The notes: generated by a model not told the origin, from the letters alone. DNA of 18,757 nucleotides from BS750m-G57 sp964607575 (GCA_964607575.1 CAZSLS010000130.1:1-18757), one strand, 5' to 3'; positions 7,561 to 15,687 are shown, counted from the stretch's first letter. A program made the numbers and translations.

Positions 7561-7590
7561 CGGCCCGGGGCTCAGATGAGCCCCGGGCCG
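7561..7590 (-). terminator. Perfect 14-bp hairpin between the membrane protein and the glycosidase genes
   Basis: CGGCCCGGGGCTCA and TGAGCCCCGGGCCG are exact reverse complements separated by two bases. It begins 26 bases after the membrane-protein stop and ends 64 bases before the glycosidase start. On the minus strand it is followed by TTCCTT, only a weak U-tract, so it may end transcription inefficiently or act as an RNA-stabilising structure. Confidence 0.65.
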
Positions 7591-7616
7591 CTTTGGTTAT
7601 TCCTAATCGTCTCGTA

Positions 7617-9608
7617 TCAGTCCGACTCCGACTCATCCGGCTTATCCGCCTTCTTTGCCCTCTTCCTGGTCTTCTTAGCCTTCTTGGCTTTCTTCGGTTC
7701 CTCTTCGGTTTCTTCGGCGGGAGCTTCGTCCTGGTCCGGTTCTTCTTCAGCCTCATCAGCCTCTGGGGCCTCATCGGCGAGCGCTTCGGCCACTTCGCCG
7801 GCGAGTTCCTCTTCGGACTCCTCGACGTAGACATCATCCAGATCGGTGGCGTCTACCTTTCGTCGCAGGAGATAGTAGATAACAGTGGTCGAGGAGGCCA
7901 GGAAACTCAAACCAAACGCCGCCACCAGCGCGATCATTATGTATATCCAGATCGAGATGATCCCTGCCGACAGCGCCTCGACTCCGCTGAGCGCTTCCCA
8001 CGAGATCGGTGGGTGGAAATTGCTGAACGTGGGCGCCGGCCAGAGCATGTCCATCCGGTCGGCGTTTACCGCCAGGTCACTACCGCCACCAAATATTCCG
8101 CCCTTGACGAACCAGTGAGTGGCCGCCAGCGCCAGAAAAGCGAACAACCGCACGAACAGGTAGCAGATCGTTCCGTATACCAGTGCGATCAGTCCGTACA
8201 CCATCGCCCGCCACGGTCTGGCGAAGACGTACGAGAAGCTCCGGCTTATCGCATCGAACGCATCGGATCCCTCGACGGCGATAGTCGGGTACATCAGCCC
8301 GCAGCCGCCGCCCAGCCCGATCGACAGGAAAGCGATCAGCAGCCCGATCACTATGGCAATCGGGAACAGGACCGCCATGATCCACGACAACCATCCGCCC
8401 AGGTTTCCAAACAGCAACCCGCCGAGGAACAGGAACAGTCCCAGGCAGAGAATTATAATCAGCGGAATCAGCGGAGCGGCGAAGAAGCTGAGGAATCTGC
8501 TCGACGAGAACCGCAGGGCCTGAACCATCGATATCTTCTCTTCGCGTGCGGCGTGCAGGGCGGCGATACGGTGCATCGCCCCACCGAACAGCGCCCATGC
8601 CGCCAGAGCAAGCGTCAGGAATATGACCGCAAAGAACCAATGGTTGCATAACATCCACAGGAGGCCCTGGACGGCCATTAATATCCAGAACAGGAATCCG
8701 GCGGAATCCTCAGACTCGGCGCCCTTTACGTTGAGGAATGCAAGTGGTTTCGGGGTTTCGGTCAGAGAGGGAATCGACTTTGAGTTGACGATTGCCTCAT
8801 AATCGTCCAGACCGGTCGTGAAGTTTCCGTATCGAACTGCCCGCAAAGCGTTTGACAGGCACTGGCTTTCGTAGGCGAGGAAACTTTCAAAGACTAGTTT
8901 GCCCTTGATCTTTGCGGCGTCCTCGTTGAACTTGGCGGTGATCTTCACTGATGCTCTGATGGCGTTGTCGTAGTCTTCTTCGAGATCGGCGGTTCGCTTC
9001 GTCTTTTCGTCCTCATCGACGGCCGCTTCGGCAATGTCCTTTTCGGCGTCCTCGTAGGCGACGCTCAGGATCGCGTCGATTTTGTCGCGGATCTTGGCAA
9101 CCTCATCCTTGGCGTCACTTAAGACGGAGCCCCAGTCTTCCTTCTTCGCGTCAATATCATCTCTTTGCTTGATACTCTTGGCATCATCGTAAGTTTCATT
9201 CTTGGCCTCGTTGTGCTTGGTAATCCGGGCTTCAAGCGCCCTGCTCAGCTCACTGTCCAATCTGACACCGTCAATGAAAGCTTGAAGACTATGTCGCTGT
9301 CTTCTGCTCTCGTATTTAAGGGACGCCGCATCGCCGGGCCTTTTGTCGTTCGCTGTTTTCACCGTCTTTTCGTAGGTCGGACCATCATTGCTGATATACG
9401 CGGCGATATCGCCGTCCTGTACGCGCTGCCCGCAGAGGCTCCACACGCGGTCGAGTACTCTCCCGGAAAAGTAGATCGTCATTATCGCCGCCAGGCCCAG
9501 CAGGATCTTGCTGGGATGAATAGCGATCCGGAAGCTCTTGAAGATGTGCGAAAAACTGAATACCGCTGTCCAGTTGATCGTGTTAATCTGGTTCTTACCA
9601 TTACTCAT
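7617..9608 (-). CDS. Multi-pass membrane protein with long extramembrane coiled region and acidic/basic tail
   Basis: 663 residues, function not recognised. Layout: one membrane segment near residues 34-50; a charged, largely helical stretch rich in Lys, Glu, Asp and Ala (about 75-240), probably coiled coil; then six or so membrane segments (about 303-342, 375-430, 465-500, 545-570); then a soluble tail. The segment around 440-475 (YPTIAVEGSDAFDAISRSF, then RPWR before a helix) resembles the repeat of integral-membrane domains found in YciC/DUF975-like and glycerophosphodiesterase-associated membrane proteins, an inference from pattern only. The tail is first very acidic (about 588-638, Glu/Asp/Ala/Pro) and then Lys/Ala-rich (639-657, KKAKKAKK). 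A GGGA Shine-Dalgarno eight bases before the ATG and an upstream promoter support the start. It is a single-gene unit ended by the hairpin at 7561. Confidence 0.8.
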   Translation of the reverse strand: MSNGKNQINTINWTAVFSFSHIFKSFRIAIHPSKILLGLAAIMTIYFSGRVLDRVWSLCGQRVQDGDIAAYISNDGPTYEKTVKTANDKRPGDAASLKYESRRQRHSLQAFIDGVRLDSELSRALEARITKHNEAKNETYDDAKSIKQRDDIDAKKEDWGSVLSDAKDEVAKIRDKIDAILSVAYEDAEKDIAEAAVDEDEKTKRTADLEEDYDNAIRASVKITAKFNEDAAKIKGKLVFESFLAYESQCLSNALRAVRYGNFTTGLDDYEAIVNSKSIPSLTETPKPLAFLNVKGAESEDSAGFLFWILMAVQGLLWMLCNHWFFAVIFLTLALAAWALFGGAMHRIAALHAAREEKISMVQALRFSSSRFLSFFAAPLIPLIIILCLGLFLFLGGLLFGNLGGWLSWIMAVLFPIAIVIGLLIAFLSIGLGGGCGLMYPTIAVEGSDAFDAISRSFSYVFARPWRAMVYGLIALVYGTICYLFVRLFAFLALAATHWFVKGGIFGGGSDLAVNADRMDMLWPAPTFSNFHPPISWEALSGVEALSAGIISIWIYIMIALVAAFGLSFLASSTTVIYYLLRRKVDATDLDDVYVEESEEELAGEVAEALADEAPEADEAEEEPDQDEAPAEETEEEPKKAKKAKKTRKRAKKADKPDESESD

Positions 9609-9668
9609 GATCTATCCCTTTTAACGGTGTTTGTTATGCGCGCACAATTGTCCTTGACCTTTGTCGAA

Positions 9669-9696
9669 ATTATACGCCCGGCGGGAAGTGCTGCAA
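9669..9696 (-). promoter_or_regulatory. Sigma-70-type promoter of the membrane-protein gene
   Basis: On the minus strand: TTGCAG (9696-9691), 16-base spacer, TATAAT (9674-9669). The predicted start lies near 9662, giving a leader of about 54 nt. It separates this gene from the chaperone cluster upstream. Confidence 0.6.
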
Positions 9697-9769
9697 CACT
9701 TTTTCCGAATATCAACGAACAATCAATCCGCCTCCCCCCGGTAGTACGGTGAATCTGAGAGCTACCTGG

Positions 9770-10060
9770 TCAGTCGGAGGTCTTGGCAGGTTTGGTTTTT
9801 GCGCCATCCTTGGTCGAATCGGTCTTCTTGTCAACCTTGGGGGCTTTGTCTTTCTCCGCCGCCTTGCGATACGACTCGCTGCGGTAGTCGGTCTGGTAGA
9901 ATCCGCTGCCCTTGAAGATAACACCCGCCCCGATACCAATGAGTCGTTTAACCTTCAGCTTTCCGCACTGGGGACACTTGCGGACGGACCTGGCCTTTAT
10001 CGACTGAAAAAGCTCGAATGAGTGGGCGCAAGCGCCGCATCGATACTCGTATGTAGGCAT
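9770..10060 (-). CDS. FmdB-family zinc ribbon protein
   Basis: 96 residues. It opens with MPTYEYRCGAC and carries two Cys pairs (C8/C11 and C29/C32 in KCPQCG), the four-Cys zinc ribbon of the FmdB family. Such proteins are small, widespread and poorly understood; the name comes from a putative regulator in formamidase operons. The second half is a Lys/Asp/Thr-rich, probably unstructured tail (KAAEKDKAPKVDKK). AGGAG lies six bases before the ATG and only eight bases separate it from the grpE stop, so it is the last gene of the dnaJ-grpE unit. That link suggests a part in protein quality control or zinc handling, but this is inference. Confidence 0.88.
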   Translation of the reverse strand: MPTYEYRCGACAHSFELFQSIKARSVRKCPQCGKLKVKRLIGIGAGVIFKGSGFYQTDYRSESYRKAAEKDKAPKVDKKTDSTKDGAKTKPAKTSD

Positions 10061-10068
10061 GGGGGCTC

Positions 10069-10632
10069 CTATTGCTCTCCGTTGTCTGCAGTCTCTTCGT
10101 CGTCGGCGTCCGGAGGTTCCGGCTTGGTTGAGACGACAACCGCAGCCGGACGGATCGTTCGTCCTTTAAGCCTGTATCCCCGCTGCAACTCCTGGACAAC
10201 TGTCTGGGGGGGGTGCTCGTCAGAAGGCTGCTGCAGCATCGCCGAGTGTGCCTCGGGGTCGAAGGGCTGACCGAGGGCTTCGATAATCTCCACGCCGAAC
10301 CCGCCGAGTACTTCAAGGGCCTTATCGTGTACGAGTTGCATACCCGCCAGCAGCGGGTTGTCCTGCTCGTGGTTGTCGGCGGCGGCCTCCAAAGCCCGTT
10401 CCATGTCGTCCAGTACGCTCAGCAGTTTCGTGATCAGGTCGGTATTGGCGAAGTTGCGAGCCTCCGCCATTTCGCGCTGGACGCGCTTCTGGTAGTTCGA
10501 GTAATCGGCGGCGGTTCGCTGGAGGCGCGCGAACAGATCGTCCCGATCGGCCTGGAGGGCTTCCACGGGATTGTCCGGCCCGTCACCGGCGTCAACCTTG
10601 GGATCAGCGGTGTTCTTTTTTTTCTTGCTCAT
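10069..10632 (-). CDS. grpE: GrpE, nucleotide exchange factor of DnaK
   Basis: 187 residues from the ATG at 10632. The N-terminal Lys-rich and acidic part leads into a long helix (ADRDDLFARLQRTAADYSNYQKR) and the conserved FANTDLITKLLSVLDDMERAL block. The C-terminal beta domain has GVEIIEALGQPFDPEAHSAM and a closing RGYRLKGRTIRPA...V segment. GrpE drives ADP release from DnaK in the cytoplasm. An alternative ATG at 10650 overlaps the dnaJ stop (ATGA) and would add six residues. The later ATG is preferred because AGGTG lies six bases upstream and MSKKKK is a plausible native start, but coupling to dnaJ through 10650 cannot be excluded. No dnaK is present in the window. Confidence 0.93.
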   Translation of the reverse strand: MSKKKKNTADPKVDAGDGPDNPVEALQADRDDLFARLQRTAADYSNYQKRVQREMAEARNFANTDLITKLLSVLDDMERALEAAADNHEQDNPLLAGMQLVHDKALEVLGGFGVEIIEALGQPFDPEAHSAMLQQPSDEHPPQTVVQELQRGYRLKGRTIRPAAVVVSTKPEPPDADDEETADNGEQ

Positions 10633-10646
10633 AATCACACCTGACG

Positions 10647-11783
10647 TCATGAGAAGCAGTTTTTGAGTTTATCCAGGAAACCTTTTCGTTGCGGGGTGAC
10701 GTCCACTTCTTCGGTTTCGGCATATTGTTTGAGCAGTTCGGTCTGATGTTTGGTGAGTTTCTTGGGCACTTCGATGAAGATCTGCACGTGCTGATCGCCT
10801 CGTCGACCGGTGCGCAGCGACGGGAGGCCCCGGCCCCTGAGAGTTATCACATCTCCGTTCTGCGAACCGGCGGGTACGTTGATTTCGTGCGAACCGGTCA
10901 GGGTGGGCACTTGTATCTTGCCTCCCAGTGCGGCTTGGGAGAATGCGATGGGCACCTGGCAGACGAGATCGTCTCCATTCCTGACCAGCAGCGGATGGGG
11001 CCTGATGCTCACGTAACAGTGAAGGTCGCCGCGCGTGGTTCCGTCCTGTCCGGGTCCGCCTTCGCCACGGACGCGGATTACCTGCCCGTTGCTCACGCCG
11101 GGGGGTATCTGCACGGTAAGAATGCGTTTCTTCCGGGCCCGTCCCGATCCGCGGCACGCGGGACACGGATCGCTAACCATCGTTCCTCGCCCCTTGCATT
11201 TCGGGCAGGCAATGACTCGCACGGACATCCCGAAGAAACCGCTTTCCTGTTGCTGGACCTGCCCGTAACCATTGCATGTCTCGCAGTGGATCGGCTCGGT
11301 GCCCCTGCGCGCCCCGCTACCGGAGCATTCATCGCACAGGTCCATCCTCGTGAATTCCAGCGATTCGTCCACGCCGGTGTCAATCTGCTCGAGCGTCAAC
11401 TCGATCTCGACCTGCAGATCCTCGCCGCGATCGATATGTCCGCGCCTGCCCCCGCCGAAGCCTCCCATGCCTCCCATCTGCCCGAAAATATCCTGGAACA
11501 TCGAGAATATGTCCCCGAAGCCCATGTTTCCGAAGTCGTGTACGCCCGCGCCGGCCATACCGGCGTGTCCGTACTGATCGTAGCGGTTGCGCTTGACGGA
11601 GTCCGAGAGTACTTCGTAGGCCTCGGCGAGTTCCTTGAACCGGGTCTCGCCCTCGGTCTTGTCGCCCTCGAAATTGTCGGGATGATACTTCAGGGCGCCT
11701 TTTCGATAAGCGCGCTTGATGTCAGCGACGCCGGCGGTGCGCGATACTCCCAACACTTCGTAATAGTCACGCTTATCAGGCAT
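10647..11783 (-). CDS. dnaJ: DnaJ (class A Hsp40 co-chaperone)
   Basis: 378 residues with the full class A layout: J domain with HPD (H34-D36); Gly/Phe-rich linker (about 74-115, GMGFGDIFSMF...GGMGGFGGG); four CxxCxGxG zinc repeats (CDECSGSG, CETCNGYG, CPKCKGRG, CPACRGSG at about 150-215); then the two substrate-binding beta domains with GDLHCYVSI and a C-terminal helix. It delivers unfolded clients to DnaK and stimulates its ATPase. The gene follows groEL(2) after 125 bases that contain a strong hairpin and is followed directly by grpE (stop and start in ATGA or 14 bases apart). No clear promoter lies between the hairpin and the ATG. Confidence 0.96.
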   Translation of the reverse strand: MPDKRDYYEVLGVSRTAGVADIKRAYRKGALKYHPDNFEGDKTEGETRFKELAEAYEVLSDSVKRNRYDQYGHAGMAGAGVHDFGNMGFGDIFSMFQDIFGQMGGMGGFGGGRRGHIDRGEDLQVEIELTLEQIDTGVDESLEFTRMDLCDECSGSGARRGTEPIHCETCNGYGQVQQQESGFFGMSVRVIACPKCKGRGTMVSDPCPACRGSGRARKKRILTVQIPPGVSNGQVIRVRGEGGPGQDGTTRGDLHCYVSIRPHPLLVRNGDDLVCQVPIAFSQAALGGKIQVPTLTGSHEINVPAGSQNGDVITLRGRGLPSLRTGRRGDQHVQIFIEVPKKLTKHQTELLKQYAETEEVDVTPQRKGFLDKLKNCFS

Positions 11784-11814
11784 GTGGTCCCGCGGAATGC
11801 TGTGTTAAACGTCG

Positions 11815-11846
11815 AGGGACGCTTCGGCGCCCGCCGAAGCGTCCCT
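11815..11846 (-). terminator. Perfect 15-bp hairpin between groEL(2) and dnaJ
   Basis: AGGGACGCTTCGGCG (11815-11829) pairs exactly with CGCCGAAGCGTCCCT (11832-11846) around two bases. It lies 62 bases after the groEL(2) stop and 31 bases before dnaJ. There is no T-run on either side (minus strand continues CGACGTTTAAC), so it may be an attenuator or an mRNA-processing or stabilising structure that sets unequal groEL and dnaJ-grpE levels. Confidence 0.6.
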
Positions 11847-11908
11847 GTTGTCGACGGTTTCGATTCCGATATCCGCAACCCGCCGTCAGGCCGGTCGCCG
11901 ATCCGCAA

Positions 11909-13537
11909 TCACGTCACTGCGTTGGCGACGACGTTGTCCTCGTCCTTCTCGTCGTAGTCGCTGACCATGACGTTTGTGGTCAACATCAATCCGGCTACTG
12001 AAGCAGCATTCTGCAAAGCCGTCCGGGCAACCTTGGCAGGGTCGATTATTCCGAGCTTGATCATGTTAACGCCGGCACCGCATTCTCCGGTGGCAGCATT
12101 ATAACCGGCCTTCTTACCGTCTTCGAGGATTTCAGCGACCACGACGCTACCGTCAGCGCCGGTATTAGCCGCTATCTGGACGGTCGGTGCAGTCAGTGCC
12201 CTGACCACGATATCGACGCCGATCTTCTCGTCGCCCCGCGCCTTGGCGCGAGCGGCCTGGACGGCCTCGATGGCATTAAGGAATACGATCCCACCACCGA
12301 CAACAACGCCTTCTTCCGCGGCGGCGCGGGTGGCGTGTACGGCGTCGTCGATGAGGTCCTTGCGTTCCTTCATCTCCGATTCGGTGGCGGCGCCGGCCTG
12401 AATGACAGCCACTCCGCCGGTGAGCTTGGCGAGGCGCTCGTTGAGTTTTTCCTTATCGTAATCGCTGGTGGTCTTTTCGATCTGCTTGCGGATGTTTTCG
12501 GCGCGGGCCTTGATGTCTTTGGTCTTGCCACCGCCCTCGATGATCGTGGTGTTGTCCTTGCTGACAACGATCCGCTTGGCCTGTCCGAGTACGTCCAGTT
12601 CGACGGCTTCCAACTTCACGCCGGTATCTTCGGTGATAACGGTTCCACCGGTCAGGACGGCGATATCGTCGAGGATGGCTTTTCTCCGGTCGCCGAACGC
12701 CGGCGCCTTGATCGCGCAGACGTTCAGGATTCCCCGAAGCCTGTTGATTACCAGGGCGGCAAGCGCTTCGCCTTCGACGTCTTCGGAGATGATCACCAGC
12801 GGCTTGCCCGCGGTTGCAATCTTCTCCAGGAGAGGCACGATGTCCCGCACCGATGAGATTTTCTTCTCGACCAGCAGGATGAAGGCGTCTTCCATGACCG
12901 CTTCCATCGAAGCCACATCGGTCACGAAGTAAGGCGACAGGAAGCCTTTGTCGAACTGCATGCCCTCGACAACTTCCAGCTCGTTGACCAGCGACTTGCC
13001 TTCCTCGACGGTTATAACGCCCTTCTCTCCGACGCTGGCGAATGCTTCGGCGATCAACTTACCGATGTCTTCGTTCCAGTTGGCAGAGACGGTCGCGACC
13101 TTTCTCAGATCGTCGTTGTCCCTGACCTTCTTGGATTGCGAGGCGATCGACTCGACCGCGGCGGCCACGGCGATATCCACGCCGCGCTTCAGCGCCATCG
13201 GATGCGCGCCGGCGGTTACGTTCTTGAGACCTTCGCTCATGATCGCCTCAGCGAGAACCACCGCGGTGGTCGTTCCGTCGCCGACGACGTCGTTGGTCTT
13301 CGAGGCGACCTGGTTGGCCATCTTGGCGCCCATGTTCTCGAAGGGATGGGGAAGGTCGATTTCCTTGGAGACCGTCACGCCGTCCTTTGTGACCTTGGGC
13401 GAACCGAACGATTTCTGCAACAGGACGTTGCGTCCGGTGGGCCCAAGTGTAACTTTGACGGCGGCCGCCAGTTTCGATACACCGTCCAGCATCGCTGAGC
13501 GAGCATCACTGTCGTAAAGCATTTGCTTTGCAGCCAT
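11909..13537 (-). CDS. groEL: GroEL paralogue 2, chaperonin 60 kDa, without Gly-Gly-Met tail
   Basis: 542 residues, complete along the GroEL fold: TLGPTGRNV, KVTKDGVTV (catalytic-site Asp), GDGTTTA nucleotide loop, apical GMQFDKGFLSPYFVT and EDVEGEALAALVIN, and DDAVHATRAAAEEG (the ATPase Asp equivalent to D398). It should fold client proteins as a double ring in the cytoplasm. Unusual points: the end is VSDYDEKDEDNVVANAVT, acidic then plain, without the GGM repeats that line the cavity floor in most GroELs; and SANWNEDIG stands where SANND/SANGD is usual near the ATP site. AAGGA seven bases before the ATG supports the start. It follows groES by 55 bases in the same direction. It may serve a special client set or assemble separately from copy 1; both are inference. 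Confidence 0.95.
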   Translation of the reverse strand: MAAKQMLYDSDARSAMLDGVSKLAAAVKVTLGPTGRNVLLQKSFGSPKVTKDGVTVSKEIDLPHPFENMGAKMANQVASKTNDVVGDGTTTAVVLAEAIMSEGLKNVTAGAHPMALKRGVDIAVAAAVESIASQSKKVRDNDDLRKVATVSANWNEDIGKLIAEAFASVGEKGVITVEEGKSLVNELEVVEGMQFDKGFLSPYFVTDVASMEAVMEDAFILLVEKKISSVRDIVPLLEKIATAGKPLVIISEDVEGEALAALVINRLRGILNVCAIKAPAFGDRRKAILDDIAVLTGGTVITEDTGVKLEAVELDVLGQAKRIVVSKDNTTIIEGGGKTKDIKARAENIRKQIEKTTSDYDKEKLNERLAKLTGGVAVIQAGAATESEMKERKDLIDDAVHATRAAAEEGVVVGGGIVFLNAIEAVQAARAKARGDEKIGVDIVVRALTAPTVQIAANTGADGSVVVAEILEDGKKAGYNAATGECGAGVNMIKLGIIDPAKVARTALQNAASVAGLMLTTNVMVSDYDEKDEDNVVANAVT

Positions 13538-13592
13538 TATATTTTCCTTGGTAGATTGGTTTGTTGTTCTGACCGGTCAGTGGCCGGAGGTT

Positions 13593-13886
13593 CTAGCCCA
13601 GTATCGCCAGCACGTCGGACTCACGCAGGATCACGTAATCCTCGTCGTCGATCTTGACTTCGCTTCCGGAGTACTTGGCGTAGAAGATCTCGTCGCCCTT
13701 CTTGAGGCACACTTTCGCCCGCTCACCGGAGTCGAGCAACTTGCCCGGTCCGACGGCCGATACGATACCACGCTGAGGCTTCTCTTGCGCCGAGTCCGGA
13801 AGAACGATCCCGCCGGCGGTTATTTCTTCCGCGTCACACTGCTTTACGAGGACTCTGTCATCTAAAGGTTTTACTGCCATTTTCAT
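13593..13886 (-). CDS. groES: GroES, chaperonin 10 kDa
   Basis: 97 residues, normal length. VKPLDDRVLVK opens the beta barrel, EEITAGGIVLPDSAQEKP is the mobile loop that docks on GroEL, and the chain ends with VKIDDEDYVILRESDVLAIL. It caps the GroEL ring and starts the folding cycle. It is the only groES in the window and lies between the two groEL genes, 90 bases after copy 1 and 55 bases before copy 2, so one co-chaperonin may serve both. AGGAG four bases before the first ATG supports 13886; an ATG two codons later is the alternative. Confidence 0.96.
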   Translation of the reverse strand: MKMAVKPLDDRVLVKQCDAEEITAGGIVLPDSAQEKPQRGIVSAVGPGKLLDSGERAKVCLKKGDEIFYAKYSGSEVKIDDEDYVILRESDVLAILG

Positions 13887-13976
13887 CTAGCTCCTGAATC
13901 TGGAGGTTATATCTGATTGTCTTACACTTCTTTCCACTGTGGGGATGGTCTGGTGGATCGGGTCTGCGGGAGGACT

Positions 13977-15659
13977 CTACATCATCCCGCCCATTCCGCC
14001 CATTCCGGGCATACCACCGCCCATACCGGGCATGCCGCCGCCCATACCGTCCATACCACCGCCCGGACCGCCCGCCGGTGCTTCCTGGGGTATCTCGCTG
14101 ACCGCGGCGTCGCAAGTCAGCAGCAGCGTCGCCACCGATGCGGCGTTCTGCAATGCGGCGCGGGTTACCTTCGCCGGGTCGATCACGCCGGCAGCGAAAA
14201 GATCTTCGTCTTTCAGCGTGTCGGCGTTGAAACCGAAGTTGCCCTTGGCCTTATCGATCCGTCTCAGAACGACGGGCCCGGCTTCGCCGGCGTTTACCGC
14301 TATTTGTTTGAGCGGTTCGACCAGAGCCTCCCTGACGATTGTCACGCCCGTCTTCTCGTCGCCTTTGGCCTTCAGGCCTTCCAGGACCTTCCGGGCCCGA
14401 ACCAGCGCCACACCGCCGCCGGGGAGGATTCCTTCCTCGACTGCCGCACGCGTGGCGTGCAGGGCGTCTTCGATGAGGGCTTTCTTTTGCTTCATCTCGG
14501 ATTCGGTGGCGGCCCCTACGTTTACCTGGGCCACACCGCCGGCGAGCTTGGCTAGACGCTCCTGGAGCTTCTCGCGATCGTAGTCGCTGTCGGTCGTTTC
14601 GATATCGTTGCGGATCATGTCAATCCGCGTGCGGATATCCGCGGTCGCTCCGGCGCCTTCGATGATCGTTGTGGTGTTGTTGTCGATGGTGACCTTCTTG
14701 GCTGCTCCCAGATCCGCCGGCTCGACCGTCGCCAGGTCGATACCGAGGTCCTTGGTGAACACCTTGCCCCCCGTCAGGATCCCGATGTCCTGGAGCATGG
14801 CTTTGCGGCGGTCGCCATAGCCCGGCGCCTTGATGGCGCCGACAGACAGGATTCCTCGCAGCTTGTTGACCACCAGGGTCGCCAGCGCCTCGCCTTCGAT
14901 ATCTTCGGCGATGATAAACAGCGGGCGTTTAGTTTTGGCGACCTTCTCCAGCAACGGAACGAGCTTGGCGACGTTGGAGATCTTGTCCTCGTAGATAAGT
15001 ATCAGGGGCTTTGCGAGGACCGCTTCCATGTCGTCGGGATTGGTCACGAAGTGCGGCGAGATATATCCCCTGTCAAACTGCATGCCTTCGACGACATCAA
15101 CGACAGTGTCCATGCTCTTGCCTTCTTCAACGGTGATCACGCCATCGCGTCCGACTTTCGTCATCGCCTCGGCGAGCATCTTTCCGATACCCGGATCGTT
15201 ATTGGCGCTGACGGAAGCGACATTGCGAATGTCGTCATCGTTTTCGACGGGTGTCGCCATGTTGGCAAGCTCTTCAACTATCGCATCGACGGCGCGGCGG
15301 ATTCCACGCGCCAGCGACATCGCATCGGCGCCGGCGGCGAGATTGCGATAACCTTCGGTGAAGATCGCCTCGGCCAGAACCGTAGCTGTAGTTGTCCCGT
15401 CGCCTGCAGCGTCAGAAGTTTTCGAGGCCGCCTCCTTGACCAACTGGGCGCCCATGTTCTGGGTCTTGTCGGTCAGTTCGACTTCCTCTGCAACCGTAAC
15501 GCCGTCTTTGGTGACCGTGGGCGGACCCCATCCCTTGTCGAGGATGGCGTTTCTCCCGCGTGGTCCCAGAGTGCTTTTGACCGCCCTGGCCAGCTTTTGT
15601 ACGCCGATCAGGAGGGCCTCTCGGGCATCGCCTTCAAACGCTAACTGCTTTGCAGCCAT
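13977..15659 (-). CDS. groEL: GroEL paralogue 1, chaperonin 60 kDa, with Gly-Gly-Met tail
   Basis: 560 residues. GroEL landmarks are intact: TLGPRGRNA, TVTKDGVTV, GDGTTTATVLA, GMQFDRGYISPHFVT, EDIEGEALATLVVN, EDALHATRAAVEEG, and the long tail of GGM/GMP repeats that fills the cavity base. In the apical domain SPHF replaces the common SPYF, changing one of the aromatic residues implicated in client and GroES binding in the E. coli protein. AAGGAG nine bases before the ATG fixes the start. It is the first gene of the chaperone cluster and is preceded by a long structured leader. It is probably the housekeeping copy, from its canonical tail and leading position, but this is inference. Confidence 0.95.
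   Translation of the reverse strand: MAAKQLAFEGDAREALLIGVQKLARAVKSTLGPRGRNAILDKGWGPPTVTKDGVTVAEEVELTDKTQNMGAQLVKEAASKTSDAAGDGTTTATVLAEAIFTEGYRNLAAGADAMSLARGIRRAVDAIVEELANMATPVENDDDIRNVASVSANNDPGIGKMLAEAMTKVGRDGVITVEEGKSMDTVVDVVEGMQFDRGYISPHFVTNPDDMEAVLAKPLILIYEDKISNVAKLVPLLEKVAKTKRPLFIIAEDIEGEALATLVVNKLRGILSVGAIKAPGYGDRRKAMLQDIGILTGGKVFTKDLGIDLATVEPADLGAAKKVTIDNNTTTIIEGAGATADIRTRIDMIRNDIETTDSDYDREKLQERLAKLAGGVAQVNVGAATESEMKQKKALIEDALHATRAAVEEGILPGGGVALVRARKVLEGLKAKGDEKTGVTIVREALVEPLKQIAVNAGEAGPVVLRRIDKAKGNFGFNADTLKDEDLFAAGVIDPAKVTRAALQNAASVATLLLTCDAAVSEIPQEAPAGGPGGGMDGMGGGMPGMGGGMPGMGGMGGMM
13980..14063 (-). repeat. Coding tandem repeat for the Gly-Gly-Met tail of GroEL(1)
   Basis: About 28 codons of Gly, Met and a few Pro (GMGGGMPGMGGGMPGMGG) with a near-perfect 21-base unit repeated (on the plus strand, CATACCACCGCCCATACCGG-like). 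Such tails are a normal GroEL feature; the DNA repeat could vary in length between strains. Confidence 0.7.
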
Positions 15660-15687
15660 CTGCGAGTTCTCCTTGTTAGTGGTTCAT

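Noticed and set aside
7660..7760. Simple-sequence repeats of TTC/TCTTCGG type
   Set aside because: They are codons for the Lys/Glu-rich tail of the membrane protein, not an independent repeat array.
7593..8651. Long plus-strand open frame (352 codons) rich in Arg/Gln
   Set aside because: Antisense to the membrane-protein gene; its odd composition mirrors the acidic/basic tail and hydrophobic codons on the other strand.
9738..9768. GGTAG...CTACC inverted repeat after the fmdB-like gene as a terminator
   Set aside because: Only five pairs plus a mismatch around a 17-base loop, and no T-run; too weak to call.
10689..11957. Plus-strand open frame of 422 codons
   Set aside because: It is the reverse-strand shadow of dnaJ and the end of groEL(2), with no family motif and a strong gene on the opposite strand.
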